Part shown: positions 1 to 5,508 of the stretch, in pieces
Position numbering within the stretch: the stretch's first letter is position 1
Layout of the letters: each line of letters starts with the position of its first letter
From: Acidobacteriaceae bacterium
Lineage (GTDB): Bacteria; Acidobacteriota; Terriglobia; Terriglobales; Acidobacteriaceae
Direction of reading: 5' to 3'
Assembly: GCA_003166055.1 (NCBI GenBank)
Contig: PMWR01000319.1
Coordinates: forward strand, 1 to 7,883
DNA length: 7,883 bases
The notes under the pieces: generated by a model
The model's input: the letters and a program-made list of their open reading frames with translations, nothing else
Told to the model about the DNA's origin: nothing
Database searches by the model: none
Position numbers and translations under genes: made by a program

Positions 1-65
1 TCGGCCTCAGCCTCGAGAATGGCTTTCAGGTAGTTCTCTTTCGAAACGTGTATGGAGTCTTTCAT
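1..65 (-). CDS. Probable DtxR/MntR-family metalloregulator, N-terminal fragment
   Basis: Only the first 21 codons are in the window; the gene runs off the left edge. Reading leftwards from the ATG at 65 gives MKDSIHVSKENYLKAILEAEA. The pattern S-x-E-x-Y-L-K-A-I-x-E matches the first helix of the DtxR/MntR winged-helix domain, where (S/T)xx(E/D)DYLKxI is typical. Members are cytosolic repressors or activators that sense Mn(II) or Fe(II) and control metal uptake or export. A purine-rich GGGAA lies about 8 bases before the ATG and could serve as ribosome binding site. A second ATG 11 bases upstream, in another frame, gives only a 5-codon ORF whose stop overlaps this start. The family call rests on about 20 residues, so metal specificity and length cannot be judged. 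It might be another helix-turn-helix regulator. Confidence 0.6.
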   Translation of the reverse strand, partial: MKDSIHVSKENYLKAILEAEA

Positions 66-95
66 CGCGTTGTTCCCATCAAGTCTATACGGTGA

Positions 96-130
96 CACAG
101 CCTCCAGCTTCCAGCTTTCAGCTACCAGCT
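96..130 (-). repeat. Heptanucleotide tandem array, AGCTGRN type, 5 units
   Basis: On the plus strand the units are CACAGCC, TCCAGCT, TCCAGCT, TTCAGCT and ACCAGCT, in perfect 7-base register. On the minus strand they read AGCTGGT, AGCTGAA, AGCTGGA, AGCTGGA, GGCTGTG. The array lies between the proposed promoter motif (146-179) and the start codon of the DtxR-like gene, so it would fall in that gene's leader. The same family of 7-mers recurs at 3532-3566. Function is unknown. Confidence 0.8.
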
Positions 131-145
131 TTGAAGTCGAGACAG

Positions 146-179
146 CTCTAACCTGAATTTCTCACCGCAAGCGAGTCAA
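146..179 (-). promoter_or_regulatory. Candidate promoter or control element of the DtxR-like gene
   Basis: On the minus strand TTGACTCGC is followed after 13 bases by TTCAGGTTAGAG. TTGACT is a good -35 match. The hexamer 18 bases later (CAGGTT) is a poor -10, so this may not be a housekeeping promoter. The main support is that nearly the same bipartite sequence occurs upstream of the sigma-like gene (4305-4337). It lies about 80 bases upstream of the start at 65. Confidence 0.35.
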
Positions 180-424
180 GCCCGAGAGCCAACCCCTTTC
201 AAAGCCGTTTACGAACCTATGTTTCGGACTGCAGCCGCTCGATCCGCTCAGGGGGATGAAAAGGCGAACGAAATTCAAACCACTTATCTCTTTTAATTGG
301 TATAACTTATGATCGATCAAGGCGAAGATTTTGGAAAGTTGAATTGGCCCTTTTTTTTTGCGCCGGCCTCCGGAGTGCGGAAATATGTGCTGCGGGAGGG
401 GCGGGTTTTGGCCGCTTTTGCGAC

Positions 425-496
425 TCTATTCCATTGTGCGCCAAGCTGGCGGAAAAATAAGCAAAACTGATAAAACTGTATTTGCAATGGAATGAG
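425..496. other. Nested inverted repeat, potential stem-loop
   Basis: ATTCCATTG (428-436) is complementary to CAATGGAAT (485-493). The pairing extends outward by CTC/GAG with one bulged T at 427, giving about 12 pairs. Inside the arm pair sits a second hairpin, CGCCA-AGC-TGGCG (439-451). The rest of the loop is A-rich. This could be part of a structured RNA on either strand. It has no T-run after it and so does not look like a terminator. Confidence 0.45.
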
Positions 497-584
497 TTGT
501 TTGGGAGAAATCCAGAAAATCCTCGGCTTGACTTTGCGGTGCGGGAGGGATCGTGCCTCAAGGAAATGCGAGTTGATTCAGTCG

Positions 585-634
585 TTCCCAAAACACCAAC
601 CCCCAGCCCCATGAATTGAGGCTTGGGGGTGGTT
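585..634 (-). terminator. Rho-independent-type terminator of the efflux operon
   Basis: ACCCCCAGCC (599-608) pairs with GGCTTGGGGGT (620-630): ten pairs with one bulged base and an 11-base loop. Read on the minus strand, just after the membrane fusion protein stop at 656, the hairpin is followed by TTGGTGTTTTGGG, a T-rich but imperfect tail. It is well placed to end tolC-hlyD transcription. The plus-strand flank is also T-rich, so it may act in both directions. Confidence 0.6.
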
Positions 635-635
635 A

Positions 636-656
636 CTGTTCCCTGTTCCCTGTTCT
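636..656. repeat. Heptanucleotide tandem array, CTGTTCC type, 3 units
   Basis: CTGTTCC, CTGTTCC, CTGTTCT in perfect 7-base register. The last unit overlaps the stop codon of the membrane fusion protein gene (656-658) by one base. The array sits between that stop and the terminator hairpin. The unit differs from the AGCTGRN family, but length and intergenic setting are the same. Confidence 0.7.
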
Positions 657-1885
657 TACTGCTTCACCCTCACCGTAGGCTCAACCGACAGCCCCGGCCT
701 GAGCAAATGATCCGGGTCTTCGTTCTTCAGGTCGTTAAAGTCGATGCGCACCGGAATCCGTTGCACCACCTTCACGTAATTCCCAGTGGCGTTTTCCGGC
801 GGAAAGAGCGAAAGCACCGACCCCGTCGCGCCGCCGATCTGCGTCACCTTGCCGTGATACTTCCTGCCCGTCGCATCCACCGCAATCTCCACCGGCTCGC
901 CGGCGGACATGTGCCTGAGTTGCGTCTCCTTGAAGTTCGCCGTGATCCAAATGTCGTTGAGTGAAACCAGCGTCAGCAGGTTCTGCCCCACGCTCACGTT
1001 CTGGTTGATCTCCACGCTCTTGCGGGTGATAATCCCCGCCTCCGGAGCAATGATCTTCGTATAGCTCAAGTTGAGTTCCGCCTGGTCAAGTTGCGCCTGC
1101 GCCTGTTCCACCTGGGCCTCGGCCTGCCTGGCGCGCGCACTCTGCGCCGCCACCTGCTGCGGGCCAGTCTCGGCGTACTTCAGCCCCGCCTGCGCCTGCG
1201 ATTCCTTCTCCCGTGCAATCTTCACCGCATCGCCCGCAGCCTGTTCCGTCGCGTGTGCATCGGCCACGGCCGCCTTGTCCGCGTCGGCCGCTGCCACCGC
1301 GGCGTCAAACTGCTGCTTGCTGATGACGTCTTTCTCTACCAGCGGCTTGTAGCGATCCAGATCGGCCTGCGCCTTCACGTAGTTGGCCTGTGCCTGCACC
1401 ACTTTTGCGTGCGCGGCCTCCAACTGCCTCTGCGCCTGCGCAACGCCGGCTTGCGTGCCGCTGACATCCGATCCCGCCGAACGCAGGTTGCTGCCTGTGT
1501 TGATGGTGGTGATCGGCACGTTCACGTTGGCTGCGGCGGCGTTGGCGCGGGCGCTGGCCAGTACCGCCTCCGCATTTTCTACCGCGACGTCGTAGTCCCT
1601 GGGGTCCAGCTCGGCAATCAAATCGCCCGCCTTCACCATCTGGTTCTCTTTCACGTCCACATTCAGCACCGTCCCGTTGATGCGCGAACTGATCTGGATC
1701 AGGTGGCCGTTCACCTGCGCATCGTCGGTATCTTCGCTGAATGTCGAGTGCCACCAGATTGCGACCGCGCCCACTACGAGAAGCAGGACCACGATCACGA
1801 TGATTCCCCTGCGGCTCTTCTTCGGCTGCTCGATCTCTGTCTCTGCCGGCGCCGGCTGGCTTGGTGTTGGTGTTTGGTCCGCCAC
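656..1885 (-). CDS. EmrA/HlyD-type periplasmic membrane fusion protein
   Basis: Periplasmic adaptor of a tripartite efflux system, linking an inner-membrane pump to the TolC-type channel encoded just upstream. The protein has 409 residues (E. coli EmrA has 390). Order: Pro/Glu-rich cytosolic tail (1-26), one membrane anchor (about 27-45), the EmrA-like TDDAQVNG entry (53-60) into the first biotinyl-lipoyl half with GDLIAELDPRDYD, a long Ala/Gln-rich coiled-coil hairpin (about 95-270), the second lipoyl half starting LSYTKIIAPEAG (273), then the beta-barrel with WITANFKETQL and a C-terminal LRPGLSVEPTVRV. The start is GTG at 1885, with a strong GGGAGGA 8 bases before it inside the end of the tolC-like gene. 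Only 2 bases separate it from that gene's stop, so translational coupling is likely. No pump gene follows: a terminator and gene-free DNA come next. Family call is firm; substrate is unknown. Confidence 0.95.
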   Translation of the reverse strand: MADQTPTPSQPAPAETEIEQPKKSRRGIIVIVVLLLVVGAVAIWWHSTFSEDTDDAQVNGHLIQISSRINGTVLNVDVKENQMVKAGDLIAELDPRDYDVAVENAEAVLASARANAAAANVNVPITTINTGSNLRSAGSDVSGTQAGVAQAQRQLEAAHAKVVQAQANYVKAQADLDRYKPLVEKDVISKQQFDAAVAAADADKAAVADAHATEQAAGDAVKIAREKESQAQAGLKYAETGPQQVAAQSARARQAEAQVEQAQAQLDQAELNLSYTKIIAPEAGIITRKSVEINQNVSVGQNLLTLVSLNDIWITANFKETQLRHMSAGEPVEIAVDATGRKYHGKVTQIGGATGSVLSLFPPENATGNYVKVVQRIPVRIDFNDLKNEDPDHLLRPGLSVEPTVRVKQ

Positions 1886-1887
1886 GT

Positions 1888-3339
1888 TTACTTTCCTCCC
1901 AGATAGTTCTTGTAGCTCTGCCCTGCTCCCAGGGCCCGCGCCAGGCTCAACTTGGCAACATTGTGCCGGTAGAGGCTGGTCACATATTCACTCTCGGCCT
2001 GCGCAACGCTCTGCTGCGCCTGGCTCACTGCAAGGTTGTCATCCACTCCGTTGGCATATCGCTGCTGCGCCTCGCTGAGCGCCTCATTGGCCAGTTCCAC
2101 ACTGGATGTGGCAACCTCAACCTGTTTCTGCGACGACGCAATATCCAGCAGCGCATCCCGCACATCCGCATCCACCTGCGCGTTCTTGTCGCTCAACTGC
2201 GCACGCTCGGTATCCAGTTGCGCCTGCGCCACCTCGGCCTCGCCGCGAAATCCGTATTCCTTGAACAGCGGTACGCTCAGGTTGCCCGTCGCGTCCCCGG
2301 TTCCGTGCGAGTGCGACAGCGTCGTTCCAATATCGCCGTAGTCGCCATTGAACTTCAGCACCGGCAGCCGGTCCGCGGTAGCCGCCTTGCGCTGCTCCTC
2401 GGCCGCCTTCACCTGCTCCACCATCGCCGCCAGATCCTTCCTGTTGGCGTGCGCCTGGCGAATTGTCGCCTCCACATCCAATTGGTCAAACGCTGCGTAC
2501 GGGGCCTTGTCTGTCAAGTTGAAGCTCTGCGCCAGCGGCAGCCCGATGGTGCGCGCCAGCGCCAGTTTGTCCTTCTCCAGCGCATTCCGCGCCACAATCA
2601 ACTGCTGCTCCAGCGTCTGGTAATCCACCTTCGCCCGCAGCTCGTCCAGCAGCGGCGCGGTGCCCGCCTGGTGGTTCGAGGTTGCCTGGTCCAGCGAGAC
2701 CTTCGACGTCGCCACCTGCGCTTCCACGCTGCTTACCTGTGTCTCGTCGGCAATCACCAGCAGGTACGCATTTCCCACCGTCAGCACCACCATGTCGCGC
2801 GCGTCGTCTGCCGAGAGTTGCGCGGCGCTAAAGTTGTGCCGCGCCGCAAAGTAGTTTCGCAGCGACTGCACGTCCACCAGCGACCAGCTCAGCGAAGCCC
2901 GCACATCCGTGTAGCTGAATGGCCCGATAATCTTCGGAAATCCCGGAAGCCGCAATCCCTCCGCGGGCAAATCCACCTGCTGCACCGATTCCTTGCCGCT
3001 TCCATCCACCGACGGCAACAGCGCTTGCAACTGGCTCAGCCTCTGCCCGCGTGCGGCCGCCGTCTGCGTCCCGCTCAAAATCACGCCCAAATTAGTTCTC
3101 AGTCCGCGCTGCATCGCATCGTCCAGAGAGAGATCGATGGGCTGCGCCGACACATCGCCCGTGGTCACGCTGCCCTGAAAACTGGCTGCCGTCGGCGTAG
3201 TCTGATTGGCCGCCTGCGGTGTCTGCGCCATCGCTCCGCCCGCGCACAAAATCGCGAGCCCCAGAGATGGGACGCATGCCCACAGACCGATCGTGCTTTT
3301 TCTTGTAGGTTTGAACAGAATCACAGGTTTCCCACTCAT
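1888..3339 (-). CDS. TolC-type outer-membrane efflux channel protein
   Basis: Outer-membrane factor that forms the exit duct of a tripartite exporter. The protein has 483 residues, normal for the family. It begins with a basic stretch (KPTRK) and a hydrophobic segment ending AMA-Q, giving a signal peptide of about 38 residues. The Cys at 32 lacks a small residue before it, so a lipoprotein is unlikely. The mature part is rich in Ala/Gln coiled-coil helices in two related halves. The C-terminal half ends with the typical RYANG...LAVSQAQQSVAQAESEYV...LSLARALG pattern (about 427-471). It is first in a two-gene operon with the EmrA-type adaptor. ATG at 3339 is the only reasonable start before the signal peptide, but no Shine-Dalgarno sequence is visible; a perfect palindrome sits there instead (3345-3356). 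A promoter with an operator-like inverted repeat lies about 70 bases upstream. Confidence 0.94.
   Translation of the reverse strand: MSGKPVILFKPTRKSTIGLWACVPSLGLAILCAGGAMAQTPQAANQTTPTAASFQGSVTTGDVSAQPIDLSLDDAMQRGLRTNLGVILSGTQTAAARGQRLSQLQALLPSVDGSGKESVQQVDLPAEGLRLPGFPKIIGPFSYTDVRASLSWSLVDVQSLRNYFAARHNFSAAQLSADDARDMVVLTVGNAYLLVIADETQVSSVEAQVATSKVSLDQATSNHQAGTAPLLDELRAKVDYQTLEQQLIVARNALEKDKLALARTIGLPLAQSFNLTDKAPYAAFDQLDVEATIRQAHANRKDLAAMVEQVKAAEEQRKAATADRLPVLKFNGDYGDIGTTLSHSHGTGDATGNLSVPLFKEYGFRGEAEVAQAQLDTERAQLSDKNAQVDADVRDALLDIASSQKQVEVATSSVELANEALSEAQQRYANGVDDNLAVSQAQQSVAQAESEYVTSLYRHNVAKLSLARALGAGQSYKNYLGGK
1894..1900 (-). promoter_or_regulatory. Ribosome binding site deciding the GTG start of the fusion protein gene
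   Basis: The minus strand reads GGGAGGA, 8 bases (AAGTAAAC) before the GTG at 1885. It lies within the last codons of the tolC-like gene. The strong match and correct spacing support the GTG start; no ATG is near. Confidence 0.8.
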
Positions 3340-3344
3340 TGCGA

Positions 3345-3356
3345 AGCGCCGGCGCT
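3345..3356. repeat. Perfect 12-base palindrome at the tolC-like start
   Basis: AGCGCCGGCGCT is fully self-complementary and begins 5 bases before the ATG at 3339, where a ribosome binding site would normally lie. It could form an intermolecular or tight intramolecular structure, or bind a dimeric protein. The leader has no recognisable Shine-Dalgarno sequence. Confidence 0.6.
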
Positions 3357-3405
3357 GGAAAATGGTTGCCCCTAAGAGATGCGAAAGGCCCGCATCAGGG
3401 TTCTA

Positions 3406-3434
3406 AATGTAGTGTATCGGACACCTACCGGCAA
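3406..3434 (-). promoter_or_regulatory. Promoter of the tolC-hlyD operon with operator in the spacer
   Basis: On the minus strand TTGCCG (3429-3434, 4/6 match to the -35 consensus) is followed after exactly 17 bases by TACATT (3406-3411, 4/6 match to the -10). The spacer contains GTGT-N5-ACAC (3412-3424), and the 20 bases at 3409-3428 begin GTAG and end CTAC, also inverted. An inverted repeat filling a promoter spacer is the usual arrangement for a TetR-type repressor of an efflux operon. No such regulator is encoded in the window. The transcript would have a leader of about 60 bases. Confidence 0.5.
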
Positions 3435-3531
3435 GAACGTGCCCCACCGCACAGCCGGAGTCTCCGCCGACCAATCCGCAATGTAGTCGATCAGGGGAGG
3501 CAACTACTCCAGCGCATTGCCGAAACGAACA

Positions 3532-3566
3532 AGCTGAAAGCTGAGAGCTGACGGCTGAGAGCTAGC
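3532..3566 (+). repeat. Heptanucleotide tandem array, AGCTGRN type, 5 units
   Basis: The plus strand reads AGCTGAA, AGCTGAG, AGCTGAC, GGCTGAG, AGCTAGC in perfect 7-base register. It begins 2 bases beyond the stop codon of the sigma-like gene (3569-3571). It is the same repeat family as 96-130, but inverted relative to that copy. No coding potential is apparent. Confidence 0.8.
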
Positions 3567-3568
3567 CC

Positions 3569-4261
3569 CTATCGGCTCACCGACTGAATCAGTTGCGAAG
3601 CCAGCGAGCACAGCCCTTGCCGGAAGAAATCCCGCACCGCTTCAGCATTCCACCCCACCGCCCGCGGGCCACCGCATTCCGCCAGCAACGCCGCGGTCTC
3701 CGCCGTCGAGAAACCGGCTACCGCCCGCAGCACGAAAATCGTGCGCAGCACGGTCGGCAGGCTCGCCAGCCAATTCCGCACGCGATCCCGGTCCGGTCCG
3801 GCAAGCATCCGCTCCAGCTCTTCTTTTGAAACCCCCGCCGCGTCCAGGTCGTCATCCTCAATGCACGTCGAGGCGGGTTCCAGCCCTAGCGGGGCAGCCA
3901 GGCTCTCCGCATCGCGCTCGGCCAGCAGCTTCAGCGCGGCCACACACAGCGCCCGCCGGCTGTTCTTTCTGCCCTCCACTGGATCGTGACAGGCTGAGAT
4001 TTCCGCGTTGGCAATCGCCGTCTCCACCAGCCGCACGCTGTCTTCACCCTCGCCCACCAGCATCGAGGCCATGCTGTACAGTCCCGCGGCAAGCAGGTCG
4101 AGCATCTCGTCCATGCCTGCCAGCGCCTCGGCGACCGTGGCGTCGTCCTTCGGCTGTCCGTCCAGCAGGCCGTGGACACGCTCGGTGAAATCACGAGCCC
4201 CGTCTGGAATCGGCTTGGCTGGAATCAGGCTCTCGTTGGCAGTGACAACTTCTTGCGCCAT
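3569..4261 (-). CDS. Degenerate ECF sigma-like protein, 230 residues
   Basis: Resembles an extracytoplasmic-function sigma factor that has drifted. Residues about 55-120 (LLAAGLYSMASMLVGEGEDSVRLVETAIANAE...) follow the region 2 pattern of core-RNA-polymerase binding. Residues 164-224 (WLASLPTVLRTIFVLRAVAGFSTAETAALLAE...) follow region 4, LPxxLRxxFxLRxxxGxSxxEtAxxL. In place of a short turn and basic recognition helix there is a longer ECGGPRAVGWNAEAVRDFFRQ segment, so promoter recognition is doubtful. The protein is acidic between 134 and 152, and the region 2 promoter-melting residues are not obvious. ATG at 4261 has GAGGAG (4270-4275) 8 bases upstream; a TTG 6 bases earlier would be too close to it. 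It is divergent from the FHA-cyclase gene and about 230 bases upstream of the efflux operon. It could be a true sigma factor, an anti-sigma decoy or a repurposed binding protein. Confidence 0.75.
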   Translation of the reverse strand: MAQEVVTANESLIPAKPIPDGARDFTERVHGLLDGQPKDDATVAEALAGMDEMLDLLAAGLYSMASMLVGEGEDSVRLVETAIANAEISACHDPVEGRKNSRRALCVAALKLLAERDAESLAAPLGLEPASTCIEDDDLDAAGVSKEELERMLAGPDRDRVRNWLASLPTVLRTIFVLRAVAGFSTAETAALLAECGGPRAVGWNAEAVRDFFRQGLCSLASQLIQSVSR

Positions 4262-4304
4262 ACACAAAACTCCTCAAATGGGGGATCGAGCAACGTGTAG
4301 CACT

Positions 4305-4337
4305 CTTTATCCTGAACCCGGCGGCTCGGCGAGTCAA
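4305..4337 (-). promoter_or_regulatory. Candidate promoter of the sigma-like gene
   Basis: The minus strand reads TTGACTCGC, 12 bases, then TTCAGGATAAAG. TTGACT is a good -35 match; the hexamer 17 bases later (CAGGAT) is a weak -10. It ends 43 bases before the ATG. The same two blocks, one base further apart, lie upstream of the DtxR-like gene at 146-179. Confidence 0.4.
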
Positions 4338-4442
4338 CGTTACCCCGCACTAGCCGCGCGGATTCCATTTCCCACAATTGAAGACGTATCGCCCCGTTCA
4401 ATATTGCACGAATTGGTTTCTAAATTGAGTTTTGAATTGCGA

Positions 4443-4472
4443 TTGCCGCGGCGCTCGCCCCGCCTTTATGAT
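4443..4472 (+). promoter_or_regulatory. Candidate promoter of the FHA-cyclase gene
   Basis: TTGCCG (4443-4448, 4/6 to the -35) and TATGAT (4467-4472, 5/6 to the -10) are separated by 18 bases. The predicted leader is about 30 bases. Just upstream, 4396-4441 is AT-rich with repeated AATTG, as an UP element might be. The -35 hexamer is the same as that proposed for the tolC-hlyD promoter. Confidence 0.5.
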
Positions 4473-4509
4473 GAATCGGAATCTACAAGTTGCATGAGAC
4501 GGGGTGAAG

Positions 4510-5487
4510 ATGACCGCCAACGTCGGATACCTGACCATCCCGCAGAGCGACGGCGAGCAGGATGTCCCTCTCGAAAACGGCAACGCGTGGAGACTGGGCC
4601 GCGCCAGCGACAGCCAGATTAAACTGCCCGGCGAATTGGTATCGCGCCAACACGCGCTGGTGCAGCGTATGGAGAATGGGGAGTATTGCCTGTTCGACCT
4701 GGGCAGCCGCAACGGCACATTTCTGAACGGAACCCGCGTCACAATTCCAGTGACGTTAAACGACGGCGACCGCATATCGCTTGGGGATTTTCACGTCAGC
4801 TTTCACTGCCCCAAAAGGGTCAATGGCCCAGCGGACTCCGCGTCGGTTTTCGACTCCAAGGCTACGACTGTTCATTTCATACAGAAAATGACGAGCGTTC
4901 TGGTGGTGGATGTCCGAGGTTTCACGAAAATCGCACAGGCCATCGATCCGCAACTGCTGAGCCAGGTAATGGGAACGCTCTTTCGCAGTGGCGGCGAAAT
5001 TATGCGCAGGCATGGCAGTTGGGGGCAGAAATACATTGGCGACGCGCTGATGTCGGTCTGGGTTCACACCCAAAACGGCGAGAAATCCGAGGTTCTGTCG
5101 ATCTTCCATGCACTTGGGGAATTGACGCGGGTGACCGATGGGCTGCGGGAGCAATTTCAACTACCTTTCCCTATTGAGGTGGGTGCCGGAATCAACACCG
5201 GGCCGGCCGCCATCGGAAACGCGGGCAGCGAATACAGCGCCGACTACACCGCCCTGGGAGATACGGTCAATGCGGCGTTCCGATTCGAGTCGGCTACCAG
5301 GGACATTGGGTTTGACCTGGTGATCGGCCGGGAGACAATAGAGTACCTGCGGCAATGCGGCGAACACCCGGAGCGGTTCTTTGAAGAGAAGACGGTTCGG
5401 CTCAAGGGATACGAGTTTCCTGCCCACGTCTGGGCGGCCACGTTCGCGAATCTCCGAAACTTGCTGACGAGTTTCCCCCTCCGGTGA
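4510..5487 (+). CDS. FHA domain-class III adenylate/guanylate cyclase fusion
   Basis: Soluble two-domain signalling enzyme of 325 residues that should make cAMP (or cGMP) from the nucleoside triphosphate. Residues about 5-100 are a forkhead-associated domain, a phosphothreonine-peptide reader, with its signature residues: GR (30-31), S45-x-x-H48, and D-x-GSRNGT (63-70). Residues about 128-320 are a class III cyclase homology domain. Metal ligands D134 (VVDVRGFT) and D178 (IGDA), substrate-selecting K174 and D245 (DYT), and transition-state N254 and R258 (GDTVNAAFR) are all present. The K/D pair points to ATP as substrate. No signal peptide or membrane segment is seen. ATG at 4510 is preferred, with GGGG 5 bases upstream; an in-frame GTG at 4504 overlaps that site. 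The FHA domain suggests control by a Ser/Thr kinase or docking to a phosphorylated partner. No kinase gene is nearby. Confidence 0.94.
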   Translation: MTANVGYLTIPQSDGEQDVPLENGNAWRLGRASDSQIKLPGELVSRQHALVQRMENGEYCLFDLGSRNGTFLNGTRVTIPVTLNDGDRISLGDFHVSFHCPKRVNGPADSASVFDSKATTVHFIQKMTSVLVVDVRGFTKIAQAIDPQLLSQVMGTLFRSGGEIMRRHGSWGQKYIGDALMSVWVHTQNGEKSEVLSIFHALGELTRVTDGLREQFQLPFPIEVGAGINTGPAAIGNAGSEYSADYTALGDTVNAAFRFESATRDIGFDLVIGRETIEYLRQCGEHPERFFEEKTVRLKGYEFPAHVWAATFANLRNLLTSFPLR

Positions 5488-5508
5488 TCGGTATTTCCGC
5501 CGCCGCCG

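Larger units (their letters stand above)
131..598. other. Gene-free stretch; possible structured RNA
   Basis: No credible protein gene is visible here. The one long ORF (minus strand, 307-612) has low-complexity, family-less content and runs into the terminator. Composition is less GC-rich than the genes, with a run of nine T at 351-359 and several A-rich patches at 452-478. It holds a nested inverted repeat (425-496) and two copies of TGCGGGAGGG (391-400 and 540-549). TATAAC at 301-306 resembles a -10 element but has no convincing -35. There is no trace of an inner-membrane transporter gene, the part missing from the adjacent efflux operon. Confidence 0.5.

Noticed and set aside
148..157. 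AGGTTAG on the minus strand, like a DtxR/IdeR box half-site
   Set aside because: Only one half of the 19-base consensus is present, with no inverted second half. It is better explained as part of the bipartite motif shared with 4305-4337.
351..359. Run of nine T that could end a rightward transcript
   Set aside because: No stable hairpin precedes it, so I do not call a terminator.
307..612. 101-codon ORF on the minus strand in the gene-free stretch
   Set aside because: There is no plausible ribosome binding site, its start lies inside the terminator hairpin, it recalls no family, and composition does not match genes nearby. A conserved non-coding element seems more likely than a protein.
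1091..1906. 271-codon ORF on the plus strand
   Set aside because: It is antisense to the EmrA-type adaptor gene, with an Arg/Leu/His-rich composition and no domain.
1861..3375. 504-codon ORF on the plus strand
   Set aside because: It is antisense to the tolC-like gene. The product is Arg/His/Leu-rich and low in complexity, an artefact of codon bias on the real strand.
3456..3466. CGGAG-T-CTCCG palindrome upstream of the efflux promoter
   Set aside because: It is too short, with no room for a loop, and has no clear relation to the promoter. It could be chance in GC-rich DNA.
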